Shown here: in pieces, positions 8,464-17,379 of the stretch | How the letters are laid out: each line of letters begins with the position of its first letter | Position numbering within the stretch: position 1 is the first letter of the stretch | Assembly (NCBI GenBank): GCA_943788145.1 | Contig: CALSPD010000003.1 | Span: forward strand, 1 to 64,000 | Reading direction: 5' to 3' | DNA: 64,000 nucleotides | Source: an uncultured Flavobacteriales bacterium | GTDB taxonomy: Bacteria; Bacteroidota; Bacteroidia; Flavobacteriales_G; Salibacteraceae | Position numbers and translations under genes: made by a program | The notes under the pieces: model-generated | Databases searched by the model: none | Told to the model about the DNA's origin: nothing | Seen by the model: only the letters and a program-made list of their open reading frames with translations

Positions 8464-8758
8464 ATTAATATCATTGCTCTACCTGTATTTATATAATAAT
8501 CTTAATTAAATATTTTCAATTCGAATAACCTTTTTGCCGCAAAATTGTATAATGAGCTAGAACATGAGTTCGTAAAAACCCTAAACCCACGGATTGGTTT
8601 AACCTCAAAAATAAGAGACGTTTATATTTCTTCTCTTCAATTATACTTGACATCAATTTGGAGAACTCCATTTCGAGGTTCGTAATGGCTAGTACTAAGC
8701 AAATTGCGCATAAACATCAAAGGCAATTTGGACTACTTTGGCTTAAAAATTAAACATC
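8464..8758. other. AT-rich intergenic stretch
   Basis: About 295 bases between the small membrane ORF and the DoxX gene. I see no convincing coding frame, RNA gene or strong hairpin here. It presumably contains the divergent promoters of both neighbours. Confidence 0.5.
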
Positions 8759-9243
8759 ATGGAAACGGCAACTAGCAACAGATCAAAAGGAGTTTTATGG
8801 ACTTCTTACATTCTTCAAGGTGCAGTCATCCTCATGTTTGCCATGGGCGCCATCAATAATCTTGTAGGTACGGAAATGGCCGTTCAAGGTGCCATCGGAA
8901 TGGGCTACCCAGAGTCTCTGTGCTTTATCTAGGTATTGTATCGTTGGTGTTTACGGCCCTGTATGCTTTTCCAAAAACATCTGTTCTTGGCGCGGCTCTT
9001 CTAACGGCCTGGCTAGGAGGCGCAGTGGCTACACATTACATCCACCACGATCCGGTTACCATGATGATTCGGCCCCTGCATTTTTTGGTTCACTCGTTTG
9101 GGGTGAGCATTTGGCTCAGAAATGATAAGCTGAAGCAGGTTTTTCCCTATGGAGCGCTAACTTGCTTTCTCGTCAAATGCGGCCAAAGCGCTGTCACTGG
9201 AAAGGGTGAATCTCTTGGTTGCTTTCTAGCTGCCGCAATTTGA
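8759..9243 (+). CDS. DoxX-like integral membrane protein, frameshifted
   Basis: The gene starts at ATG 8759 (METATSNRSKGVLWTSYI), has a first membrane helix and reaches GYPESL. There one base is missing near 8917-8921, and the next frame continues as VLYLGIVSLVFTALYAFP, TSVLGAALLTAWLGGAVATH and the family-like FGVSIWL. This is the DoxX_2-type four-helix membrane fold, usually about 125-135 residues and of uncertain role (redox or sulfur metabolism links in some relatives). A second frame slip in the TTTTT run near 9142 would end the protein at TAA 9158-9160, matching the family length. Otherwise it runs on to 9243 and overlaps the convergent gene. Confidence 0.75.
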
Positions 9244-9885
9244 GTAAAAAGACCTTCTCTTCGATGAGATGATGAATGTCTAAATCAAGTCGAAATTGCA
9301 GGAGTAATTGCTTGAAATTTCGATAGGCGAACGAGCGGCTTACTTCGGCATAATCCTTTTCGATCATTTCAATGACTTTGTCCAAGGCGAATTCAACTTC
9401 GTGGTCGTGTGCCTGTTCAAAGTCGGCAACCGAATAATCATTTGCAGCACCACCTTGAGATAGTCTTCTAGCGTATGGAAAAAGGCGTGTTTCTTCCAAT
9501 TCAATATGTTCAATCAAGTTGTTTTTGTATGAACCAAAAAGGCGTTGAGCACATCGGCAATAACATGATCTGGGAACAACTTCAAGATTCCATAAATGGC
9601 TATTTCCATTTTAGGTAGCAACACGTTTTCATAGAAGGTATGGGTTCGCTCCAAATATTCCATCACTGTGGCAAGCGAATGAGCCTGAAACTTTGTTTGA
9701 TCAAAGGCTGTGGAACCGCTGTATAATCCCATGAGGTCTACGACAAATTCCACATCGGTTTCTCCGCGTTTTCCATCTAGGAACTCAATGCGACCCTCGG
9801 CATTGATGGAATAGCGCATCAATGCCAATTCACTTAATGGTTCAAAATGGTAGAGCGACTGTATGGATGAAAGTGTGCTTTGCAT
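9194..9885 (-). CDS. Hemerythrin-like (HHE) cation-binding protein, frameshifted
   Basis: The upstream half (start ATG 9885, MQSTLSSIQSLYHFEPLSEL) carries HSLATVMEYLERTHTFYENVLLP and the downstream half begins IEHIELEETRLFPYARRL. Adding one A in the AAAAA run near 9519 joins them as VHTKNNLIEHIELEE in one frame of about 230 residues. The repeated H-x3-E / HHxxE pattern (H...E in LIEHIELEETRLFPY, then DLDIHHLIEE) is that of di-iron hemerythrin-like domains such as RIC/YtfE, which repair iron-sulfur clusters or bind oxygen or NO. The exact role is not determined. It is convergent with the DoxX gene. Confidence 0.75.
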
Positions 9886-9983
9886 GACCAAAAGTTTTGT
9901 CGAATCTAAAACAAGCAATCAAAATGAGCTGTACCTCAAATCAGGTAATCTCATGATACTTTTCACTTTCCGGCTGTGAAAAA

Positions 9984-12371
9984 CTAACGCACGATCAGTA
10001 ATTTCTGGCGCTGTATAGCTTGACCGCTAACAAGGTTTACTACATAAACTCCTGCAGGCAAGGCGGAGATATCTACCTTATCGTTGGCGCGAATGGGCTG
10101 CTTCAAGACCATGGAACCGCTGAGGTCAGTAATGCGCATTTCGCCACCCTTTTTTCCGTTGCTTGTGAGGTAAATCATATCGCTGGCAGGATTTGGAAAA
10201 ACAGACCAAAGGCCTTCTAGGAATTCGCTGGATCCAGCTACTTCGCTTGAATCGACATAGCCTGTATCTAAAGGCACAGAAGAGGCAGGGTCGATCAGGG
10301 TGATGAATTCAAGGTCATCGAAATAAAAGCCATCGTAGTTCACAAATTGATCGCTGACCAATCGAAATTTCAGTTTCACCTTTTGCCCCACATAGTCGTT
10401 TAAATCTATGCGTTCTACGACCCAATTTGATTGATTTCCGTCCCAAAGTGGTTGACCTTCATCTTGATTTGCATTTCCCGTTTTGGTGTATAGACCACAC
10501 AGTGGACTCCACGCTTCTTGATTCAACGGTGAGGCAAGAATTTGCACATAGTCCCAGCCGGCTTCGACTTGCCACTTGGCTTGGAATTGAACAAAGCCAG
10601 TAATCGATTGCCGCATGTCAATGACGCGTTCGTAGGCAATTTCAGTGACCGAACTATTGTCGTATAAGGCATAAGGAGAATCGGTGATGGAATGCGTTGG
10701 CGAAACAAATTCCTCGTCTGTTGCGCCCCAATTGAAGGTCTGAAAATCGGCTGTATCATTGGCGCTGTTGCTCAAAGCAACGGTTGGCTGACCGAAGATT
10801 TTGCGTATTTCAATTGTATCGCTAAAACCGGTGTGTGTTGAAACCAAATTAAAAACAACTTCATCGCCCGGTTGAATGGAAGAAGCCAAAGAATAGGGAA
10901 AGGCGGCTGTATAAACCTGCCCGATGTTCATGTTTGCATACGTTTCGGAAGCTGCATTCGAAGTGATATTACTGGAAACCGGCAACAAAGAATAGCTGTT
11001 GTTTGCGTCCCATTGCAAGCCAAGTCGTTTCAGCTCGACTTCGATATTGCCGCTTGTCGTGGCCAGTATTAATGGACTTTCATCCGTCATGGTCACATAC
11101 ATTCCAGCCAAGTGAGCCAACAACAGATTCGGCAACACATTCTCTTCACTTAACGGAACAATTCGGCTTTGGATGGGCCAGAAACCATCGTCTGAATTAC
11201 CCACTTCTGGTGTCATAGAAAAGATCTTGTTTTTAGCGGTTTGCTCACCATACATCCAGTCGTCTGAATCGCCATTGGTGGCGTAGGCAACGGTTTCGTA
11301 ACCTGTCCCAAAAACATAATTGTTCTGCGATGTCATATGCGATGCAACAGCAATAAAATAGCTCGAGTCGGGCGTGAGCGGCCCGGGAATAAATCCCCAA
11401 GGATAAATCAAGTAGTTGCCGTGGCTGTGATAGTTCAAGGCAAAATCAAAGCTGTGTTGTTCCGAAAACCATTTCACCGCCTTTGTTTCTGGTTCGCTAA
11501 AAGCTGCAGGTCCGCGGTAGGTGTCGCTGTTAGAGCTTGGCGATGAACCTTGGTTGTCATAGGCCCACTCGTAACCGTAGTTTCGGTTCAAATCGACCCC
11601 CATTGTTCCGTCTCCGTTGTCTCTTCGGTTTTTACGCCAAAGTCCTCCACCGTTTGGGTTAGTGGTTTGATTTCGGACGTAGCCGTCTGGATTGATCATG
11701 GGGATGAAAAACATTTCTGTGTTATCCACCAAGTTGGTCACCTCGGCATCGCTGCCATAGTTTTCGAGCACATACCACATAAAGAAAATCAATTGAGAAA
11801 GTGATTGCGGCTCACGCGCGTGATGAATGGCCGTGTAAAGCACTTCTGGTTCAGCCTCATTGGTGTTTGGATTATCCGAAATTTTCACCCAATAAATCGG
11901 TCGTGATTCATGTGTTAAGAAGGTATCGATGGGTTGTTTTATGGTGATTAAACTGGGGTAAACGGAAGCCATTTCATCCAGATTGTCGAGCAATTCTTGG
12001 TAGGTGAAAAAGCCTCCCATCGAGCCCAAATCAAAATGATCGGGTGTAGCGTAGCTGGTTTGATTGACTCCGCACTCAGCGCGTCCGCTTCGAACCTGGG
12101 TTTGCAGCGCACTGCGTTCGGCATAATAGCTTTCTAGCTCTTCGATCAACACATCGTAATGAATGCCCGAAGCGTCCATCCAACTGCGATCCGAAGCGCT
12201 AAAGTCATTGATTAGGAAAACGTCCTTTTTCATAAGACCGTGATCCATTTCTAAGCCTCGCTGCTGCATTAGTCCCACCGAAATAGGATCTAACCACACC
12301 TTGAGTTTTGAGGATTGTGCACTGACCAAAAAAACCTGTGTGCTTAGGAATAAAACAAGAAAAAGTCGCAT
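9984..12371 (-). CDS. Secreted M14 zinc carboxypeptidase with T9SS tail
   Basis: A 795-residue exported protease. The signal peptide ends near VSAQ (residue 19). The M14 domain spans roughly residues 115-420: zinc ligands H184 and E187 in HHAREPQS, the third ligand in YHSHGN (H315/H317), substrate-binding NPDGY and DLNRNY, and the general-base glutamate E389 in TPEVGN. Regions of beta sandwich follow (GWDYVQILAS, DGFYFDDLEF, as in fibronectin/MAM-like accessory domains). The protein ends in a type A T9SS domain (VFPNPASDMIYL ... LPAGVYVVNL). It would trim C-terminal residues from peptides outside the cell. It is a single-gene unit; the strand changes on its upstream side at 12.4 kb. Confidence 0.92.
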   Translation of the reverse strand: MRLFLVLFLSTQVFLVSAQSSKLKVWLDPISVGLMQQRGLEMDHGLMKKDVFLINDFSASDRSWMDASGIHYDVLIEELESYYAERSALQTQVRSGRAECGVNQTSYATPDHFDLGSMGGFFTYQELLDNLDEMASVYPSLITIKQPIDTFLTHESRPIYWVKISDNPNTNEAEPEVLYTAIHHAREPQSLSQLIFFMWYVLENYGSDAEVTNLVDNTEMFFIPMINPDGYVRNQTTNPNGGGLWRKNRRDNGDGTMGVDLNRNYGYEWAYDNQGSSPSSNSDTYRGPAAFSEPETKAVKWFSEQHSFDFALNYHSHGNYLIYPWGFIPGPLTPDSSYFIAVASHMTSQNNYVFGTGYETVAYATNGDSDDWMYGEQTAKNKIFSMTPEVGNSDDGFWPIQSRIVPLSEENVLPNLLLAHLAGMYVTMTDESPLILATTSGNIEVELKRLGLQWDANNSYSLLPVSSNITSNAASETYANMNIGQVYTAAFPYSLASSIQPGDEVVFNLVSTHTGFSDTIEIRKIFGQPTVALSNSANDTADFQTFNWGATDEEFVSPTHSITDSPYALYDNSSVTEIAYERVIDMRQSITGFVQFQAKWQVEAGWDYVQILASPLNQEAWSPLCGLYTKTGNANQDEGQPLWDGNQSNWVVERIDLNDYVGQKVKLKFRLVSDQFVNYDGFYFDDLEFITLIDPASSVPLDTGYVDSSEVAGSSEFLEGLWSVFPNPASDMIYLTSNGKKGGEMRITDLSGSMVLKQPIRANDKVDISALPAGVYVVNLVSGQAIQRQKLLIVR

Positions 12372-12479
12372 AGTGAGCAGATTAGGAAAGAAACAAATCT
12401 AACGGCAAAAAAGCAGCATAGAATTTAAGACGTAAATATTATTCAAATGGCCTATTTTCGCCTTTCAAAGTTTAAAACT

Positions 12480-12614
12480 ATGTCACACGATAATCACGAA
12501 GAAAAGCCACAAGGATTCCTTAATACCGTTTTTGATTCTACTATGGGAGGATTTGGAATTGTTTGGATATCGGGTCTTATGATTTGCATTCTTGCATTAT
12601 TGCTTTTCGGATAG
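12480..12614 (+). CDS. 44-residue single-span membrane protein
   Basis: A complete short frame from ATG 12480 to TAG 12612-12614. It has a polar His/Glu-rich start (MSHDNHEEKPQGF), a short linker with MGGFGIVW, and a C-terminal hydrophobic helix ISGLMICILALLLFG that ends at the stop. The organisation (soluble head, tail anchor, start 108 bases from the divergent protease gene) favours a real gene. I do not recognise the family. It lies 73 bases before the aminotransferase gene in the same direction and may be cotranscribed with it. Confidence 0.55.
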   Translation: MSHDNHEEKPQGFLNTVFDSTMGGFGIVWISGLMICILALLLFG

Positions 12615-12687
12615 GCTAGAAAATTTAACTTTAGCCAGTCTGCCAACATAAGACTGGTAGGCGCATTGAACCCCTCAATAACGCGCC

Positions 12688-13776
12688 ATGATTTCAATTC
12701 CTCAAAATATTCAAGAACTGGTTTCTTACAAACCAGGCAAACCGGTTGCTCAACTGGTAGAAGAACTTCAACTAAAGGAATGGGCTGTCCTTTGGAACAA
12801 CGAAAATAATTTAGGCCCTTCGCCTAAAGCCCTCCAACAGATTGAAGCGGCTCTGTCCAATTCGCACCTCTATCCCGATCCCTCAGCTACGCAACTTTGC
12901 GAACTGATCGCTGCCCAAAACAATTGCTCGGCCGACTGTGTGACCGTTGACAATGGGTCAGAATCTGTTTTCGATTGTATGTTTCGTGCCTTTTTCGAAG
13001 GCGATGATGAGTTACTTACGTGCGATGGAACTTTTGTGGCTGTTTACATATGGGCAAAGGCTAATGGTGTTCCTTGTAAGCGCATTCCTTTGGCGCGTGG
13101 ATATCAATTTGACCTTGATCGCTTGGTGGAATCCATCACGCCACAGACCAAAGCGATTTACATCGCCAATCCCAACAATCCTACGGGTGCCATCATCACA
13201 AAAGCGCAGTTCGAACAGCTCGTTGAAGTTGTTCCCGACCATGTGTTGATCATCATGGACGAAGCATATTACGAATATGCCAAAGTCATTTCAGATGAAT
13301 ATCCCGATAGTTTTACGCTTAGAAAGCCCAACGTCATTACGCTTCGCACCTTCTCAAAGGCTTATGGAATAGCTGGTATTCGTGTGGGTTACGCGTTAGG
13401 TGACCCAAGATTGATTGAAGCCATTCGCAAAGTTCGAATGACCTTCGCCCCATCCAACTTGGCGCAAGCTGCTGGCATCGGAGCCATCATGGATGCAGAA
13501 CACGTTAACAAGACCGTAACCCTCAACAAGACTGCCTTGCAACAGTTTTATGTCGCCCTGCATGACGCAGAACTCAACTACATTCCTTCTTACGGAAACT
13601 TCGTCATGGTCGATCTTAAAACAGAAGATGCGGCCAAAGCATTCACGGACGATATGATGCAAAAAGGAATTTTCATCCGCCACTTGCGCGCATTTGGTTT
13701 ACCGCATTGCGTGCGCATATCTACGGGAACTGAGGCGGAGAATGATTTGTTTGCGAAGGTGTTGGCAATTACTTAA
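12688..13776 (+). CDS. HisC-like pyridoxal-phosphate aminotransferase
   Basis: A 362-residue fold-type I aminotransferase of the histidinol-phosphate aminotransferase class. Visible hallmarks are NENNLGPSP near the N-terminus, the YPDPSATQL motif, ANPNNPTGAIIT, MDEAYYEYA, and the Schiff-base lysine K224 in TFSKAYGIAGIRVGY. It ends HLRAFGLPHCVRISTG, the phosphate/carboxylate-binding arginine region. The reaction would swap an amino group between glutamate and a keto substrate. No other histidine biosynthesis genes are nearby, so an aromatic or other amino-acid substrate is equally possible and I give no gene symbol. Confidence 0.85.
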   Translation: MISIPQNIQELVSYKPGKPVAQLVEELQLKEWAVLWNNENNLGPSPKALQQIEAALSNSHLYPDPSATQLCELIAAQNNCSADCVTVDNGSESVFDCMFRAFFEGDDELLTCDGTFVAVYIWAKANGVPCKRIPLARGYQFDLDRLVESITPQTKAIYIANPNNPTGAIITKAQFEQLVEVVPDHVLIIMDEAYYEYAKVISDEYPDSFTLRKPNVITLRTFSKAYGIAGIRVGYALGDPRLIEAIRKVRMTFAPSNLAQAAGIGAIMDAEHVNKTVTLNKTALQQFYVALHDAELNYIPSYGNFVMVDLKTEDAAKAFTDDMMQKGIFIRHLRAFGLPHCVRISTGTEAENDLFAKVLAIT

Positions 13777-13815
13777 AGCCTCAGCACCCGCTCAATCGCT
13801 TTCTTCACCCGATGC

Positions 13816-14241
13816 TCATTTAACTTTCCATATCTCAATAAACTCCTTCGGAGATTTACAGGGTATGTCAAAGTCTTTAAACCCACTTTTGTCTCTACTT
13901 ACAATGACATCGCATTGCCCTGCTTTTGCACTATAGTACTGAACAGCATCTTCAAAATCAGTACCCGAATTTTGAATCGCAGCATCCACGATGTTTTCAT
14001 TGACACTTAAAAGACTCAGTAGTTTTCTCGCTTCACTCATGACGGCTAAAGCTCGTTTTTGTCCGAAAGTCTTGCTCACAATGTAATGCGTATTCATAAA
14101 GGATAGGCTGGACGTAAACAACTCCACTTCTCCCGCAATACCAAGTTCAAAAACCGAGCGAGCCTCTAGTTGAAATGGCTTTCGAGAAAGCAAAAGGTCA
14201 ATTAGGACATTCGAATCAAGAAATACTCGTTTATAAATCAT
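13816..14241 (-). CDS. PIN-domain toxin (VapC-like ribonuclease)
   Basis: A 141-residue protein starting at ATG 14241 (MIYKRVFLDSNVLIDLLLSR), where the first PIN acidic residue is the D of LDSNVLID. Later acidic residues lie in DFEDAVQYYSA and CDVIVSRDKSGFKDFDI, which together form the metal-binding cluster of PIN nucleases. Such toxins cleave tRNA or rRNA and are held inactive by the partner antitoxin. The start overlaps the end of the antitoxin gene by 11 bases, showing translational coupling. A start further upstream at 14280 would add 13 residues within the antitoxin gene and is less likely. Confidence 0.88.
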   Translation of the reverse strand: MIYKRVFLDSNVLIDLLLSRKPFQLEARSVFELGIAGEVELFTSSLSFMNTHYIVSKTFGQKRALAVMSEARKLLSLLSVNENIVDAAIQNSGTDFEDAVQYYSAKAGQCDVIVSRDKSGFKDFDIPCKSPKEFIEIWKVK

Positions 14242-14485
14242 ACTTCTTTTTGAAGTATTCGTAGCGTGCATCGTCTTCATTCCAATTGGGGCCAGGATCT
14301 TCCAAAATTCCAGTTAACGCATCTAAAATGTCTGATTTAGACTTCACAGTATCCTTACTAGATTTCAGAACGCTACGCAAATACTGTTCAACCATTTTTG
14401 ATACGGAAGTACCATTGTTCTTGGCATAAGCCTTTGCTTGTTCGATCAAACTCTGGTCAACAGAAAGTGTAAGCTTTGTCGTCAT
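14231..14485 (-). CDS. Antitoxin of the PIN pair (DUF6364/ribbon-helix-helix-like)
   Basis: An 84-residue protein (start ATG 14485, MTTKLTLSVDQSLIEQAKAYA). The N-terminal beta strand KLTLSVD followed by two helices (SLIEQAKAYAKNNGTS, SVSKMVEQYLRSVL) is a ribbon-helix-helix DNA-binding module as in VapB-type antitoxins. The acidic tail (DPGPNWNEDDARYEYFKKKYDL) would wrap around and block the toxin. It is the first gene of the two-gene operon, and its start codon lies inside a 10-bp direct repeat that is probably its own operator. Confidence 0.85.
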   Translation of the reverse strand: MTTKLTLSVDQSLIEQAKAYAKNNGTSVSKMVEQYLRSVLKSSKDTVKSKSDILDALTGILEDPGPNWNEDDARYEYFKKKYDL

Positions 14486-14514
14486 ACGTACAAAAATATA
14501 ATTTATACGTACAA
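14484..14514 (-). promoter_or_regulatory. Direct repeat ATACGTACAA x2, probable antitoxin operator
   Basis: Two exact copies of ATACGTACAA (14484-14493 and 14505-14514) start 21 bp apart, two helical turns, so both would face the same side of the DNA. Each contains the palindromic core TACGTA. They cover the antitoxin start codon and the bases just upstream. Ribbon-helix-helix antitoxins commonly bind such paired sites to repress their own operon; binding here is inferred. Confidence 0.7.
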
Positions 14515-14589
14515 TAATCATAGCTTATCCCCAAGTATCCATAAATAAAAATGGGGCGTTACGATTTCAACCGGTTTTGAGAAAAGGCG

Positions 14590-16689
14590 CTAAAACCCTA
14601 ACACCCGTTCAATCGCGTCCTTCACCTGTTGCTCATTTGGTAAATAGGCTTGTTCGAGAATTTCGTTCAGCGGAATGGCGGGAGTGTCCACAGCGCCAAC
14701 GGTGATGACGGGTGCATCCAACGATTCAAAGCAATCGTCTACAACGCGACCAGCAATCCCTTGCCCGAAGGAGCTGCCTCTTGGCTCTTCTGTTACCACA
14801 ACGACCTTTCCGTGTTTTCTTGTCGAGCCAAAAATGGCCTCTGCATCTACGGGTTGGATGGAGCGTAAGTCCAAAATTTCTACTTGGCCAGGAAAGTGTT
14901 TTGCGGCAGCTATGCTCCAATAAACACCACGTCCATAAGTGATGACCACACACGATTCGCCAGTATCAATTTTGCTTTGATCAGCCTCTTGCACGACACG
15001 TGCTTTGCCAAAAGGAACAACATAGTCTTCACTCGGTTCTGTCGTTTTTGCGCCTTCCGTTCCTTTGATTTTCGACCAATACAATCCCTTGTGTTCCAAC
15101 AGCACACAGGGATTTGGATCGTAAAACGCAGCTTTCAACAAACCTTTTAAGTCAGCGCCCGTGCTCGGATAGGCCACCTTGATTCCGCGAATGTTGGACA
15201 GAATACTTTCCACGGAAGAACTGTGGTAAGGTCCTCCGCTTCCATAGGCGCCAATAGGCACTCGAATCACGCAGCTTACCGGCCATTTGCCGTTGCTCAG
15301 GTAGTTGCTTCGGCTTACTTCGGTGAACAGTTGGTTCAATCCCGGCCAGATATAATCTGCAAACTGAACTTCAACGATGGGTTTTAGCCCAACGGCACTC
15401 ATTCCCACGGTCGACCCAATGATAAAGGCTTCTTGTATGGGAGTATTGAAAACGCGTTCCTTGCCAAATTGCTGGGCCAAAGTAGCGGCTTCGCGGAACA
15501 CTCCACCTAGCCGATGTCCAACGTCTTGCCCATATAACAAAGCCTCTGGATGCTTCTCTAATATTTCACGCATGGCGAACAAGGCGCTGTCCACCATTAC
15601 GGTCTTTTCCTTTCCCGCAGGGTCGCGTTCACCCTTTTCTTCTGTAATGGGTGTTGGTGCAAAAATGTGGTCTGTTAAATCCGATGGCCTCGGTTCTTCC
15701 GCTTGTTGAGCCCGTTCAAAATCGGCTAAAACTAAGGCTTGTGCAGATGCTTGCAAGGCATCAAGTTCTGCTTTTGTAAATCCAAAATCGAGCAGCTGGG
15801 CCTCAAAATAAGGGTGCGGATCGCGCAACTTGTCGTCTTCCAAATCATCGCGGTACCATTCCATGCGCACACCAGAAGTGTGGTGGCTCAACAGCGGCAC
15901 TTTTAGATGTACCAAAAATGGTCTTCGCTCTTTCCGAATGGTTGCTATGGTGCGTTTTAATGCCGAGTAACATTCCATGAAATCGTGGCCATTTTCAACC
16001 GTCACAACGTCAAGGCCTTTGAAACCTCGCGCATAATGAGTGGCATCGCCCGAGCGAATTTCATCTGAACTGGCCGATATATCCCACTCATTGTCTTGAA
16101 TAAAATACAGCATGGGCAACTGCTTGAGTGCTGCCATCTGAAAAGCTTCGGCCACTTCGCCCTCTGTTATGGATGCATCACCCAAGGAACAAACGACAAC
16201 GGGATTTTCGCCCTTAAAATCGTCTGCAAGACCCATTAACTCTTTGTATTGAATGCCCATTCCGACTCCTGTTGTAGGAATGGCCTGCATGCCCGTTGCA
16301 GAAGACTGATGCGGGATTTTTGGCTTATCGTCATCTTTTAATGACGGGTGGCTATAGTAGGTTCGTCCACCAGAAAAAGGATCATCGCGCTTGGCAAAAA
16401 GCTGCAACATGAGATCGTAGGGCTTCATGCCTATGCCCAATAAGATGGAGTCATCGCGGTAATATGGCGCTACCCAATCTTGGGGTTTTAGCTGCAAGGC
16501 CAACGCCAATTGAGCGGCTTCATGCCCCCTGCTCGTAGCATGGACATATTTGGAGGTGAGTTGTATTTTTTCGTTGTATAAATCGCTCATGCTTTTGGCC
16601 GTGCACATGAGTTCCCAAGCTTTGAGCAATTCTTTTCTATCTATCTTCTGATCCTTCGTCTTATCAGCTGTTTTGGCGATTTCGCTCAT
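14590..16689 (-). CDS. 2-oxoacid dehydrogenase E1, alpha and beta subunits fused
   Basis: A 699-residue fusion. Residues 1-340 are an E1-alpha unit with the thiamine-diphosphate segment GDASITEGEVAEAF ... QDN and the phosphorylation-loop-like HHTSGVRMEW. Residues from about 365 are E1-beta (ALFAMREILEKHPEALLYGQDVG, RVFNTPIQEAFIIGS, VVVTEEPRGSSFGQG). This arrangement is common in Bacteroidota for the branched-chain 2-oxoacid dehydrogenase complex: it decarboxylates 2-oxoacids from Leu, Ile and Val and passes the acyl group to the E2 lipoyl subunit. The E2 and E3 genes are not in this window. It ends 105 bases before the antitoxin start. Substrate assignment rests on family resemblance. Confidence 0.88.
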   Translation of the reverse strand: MSEIAKTADKTKDQKIDRKELLKAWELMCTAKSMSDLYNEKIQLTSKYVHATSRGHEAAQLALALQLKPQDWVAPYYRDDSILLGIGMKPYDLMLQLFAKRDDPFSGGRTYYSHPSLKDDDKPKIPHQSSATGMQAIPTTGVGMGIQYKELMGLADDFKGENPVVVCSLGDASITEGEVAEAFQMAALKQLPMLYFIQDNEWDISASSDEIRSGDATHYARGFKGLDVVTVENGHDFMECYSALKRTIATIRKERRPFLVHLKVPLLSHHTSGVRMEWYRDDLEDDKLRDPHPYFEAQLLDFGFTKAELDALQASAQALVLADFERAQQAEEPRPSDLTDHIFAPTPITEEKGERDPAGKEKTVMVDSALFAMREILEKHPEALLYGQDVGHRLGGVFREAATLAQQFGKERVFNTPIQEAFIIGSTVGMSAVGLKPIVEVQFADYIWPGLNQLFTEVSRSNYLSNGKWPVSCVIRVPIGAYGSGGPYHSSSVESILSNIRGIKVAYPSTGADLKGLLKAAFYDPNPCVLLEHKGLYWSKIKGTEGAKTTEPSEDYVVPFGKARVVQEADQSKIDTGESCVVITYGRGVYWSIAAAKHFPGQVEILDLRSIQPVDAEAIFGSTRKHGKVVVVTEEPRGSSFGQGIAGRVVDDCFESLDAPVITVGAVDTPAIPLNEILEQAYLPNEQQVKDAIERVLGF

Positions 16690-16780
16690 ATCAAATCTTA
16701 AGTTCGAACAAATATAACATTCGGCCTTGCTTGACTAATTTGAATTCTAGTCGAAAAAATAAAGCTGATTTCGCGCTTTC

Positions 16781-16815
16781 ATATCGATAAATCAACTGTT
16801 CTACTCACGCGATAG
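16781..16815 (+). repeat. Scar: 3' end of a further cassette copy
   Basis: These 35 bases match 33/35 the last 35 bases of the first large cassette gene (19886-19920), including its stop codon TAG, yet here no coding region precedes them. The homology continues into the shared intergenic region. This looks like the right end of an older copy that has been deleted or rearranged, so the array was probably longer. Confidence 0.7.
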
Positions 16816-16955
16816 TTTGTAGTTTTCGGCTTTGAATAAAATTGGTTTAAAAAGATTCAAAAGCATTCCATTCAAAACATTTGCGTCTGTAATTATGAAT
16901 GAAATTGAGTAACTCCTTAAAAAAATGAGTTTTATCTTTACGAAAAATAACATTA

Positions 16956-17372
16956 ATGAAACAGCTATTATTCCTCATTTCCATGACATTCACTGCCATG
17001 AATTCATTTTCTCAGGCACCGACAGTAAGTATAACAAACACTAGTTTTTTATGCCCTGTAATTGTTACTCTCTACTGCGGAAACGACATTGGATGCGATG
17101 CAGCTTGTGTAGCAGGCCCGACCTGTGTTCTGAATGGAGGGGGAACGGCATTGATACCGTCATGCTCCAATGATTGCTATGAATGGGGTTATATAAAAGT
17201 ATGTCCCGTAACAAGTTGTTCTGGCGGGCCGTGTGGACCCGACTATTGCGTAGAGGCAAGTTTTAATGGTTGTTTAGGTCTTTCAAATAACGTTACACTT
17301 CCTTTCCCAGGTTGTCCTTGCGGAAGTTTGACCGTAAATTGGACGAGCCCAGCGGATGTAATAATTAACTAA
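16956..17372 (+). CDS. Secreted cysteine-rich protein, copy 1
   Basis: A 138-residue protein with a signal peptide ending near SFSQ (residue 20). The mature part has 14 cysteines in close spacing (for example CGNDIGCDAAC and CSGGPCGPDYC), all conserved in the copy at 20062. That suggests up to seven disulfides and an extracellular or periplasmic location. There is no T9SS tail, membrane anchor or enzyme motif. Its stop lies seven bases before the start of the large T9SS gene, implying cotranscription and perhaps coupled translation. I do not recognise the family; it may be a structural partner or a small binding domain for the large protein. Confidence 0.75.
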   Translation: MKQLLFLISMTFTAMNSFSQAPTVSITNTSFLCPVIVTLYCGNDIGCDAACVAGPTCVLNGGGTALIPSCSNDCYEWGYIKVCPVTSCSGGPCGPDYCVEASFNGCLGLSNNVTLPFPGCPCGSLTVNWTSPADVIIN

Positions 17373-17379
17373 TCTGGCC

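Noticed and set aside
9960-9982. Hairpin TTTTCAC ... GTGAAAA after the carboxypeptidase gene as a terminator
   Set aside because: The seven-base stem is AT-rich and no T tract follows on the relevant strand; too weak to call.
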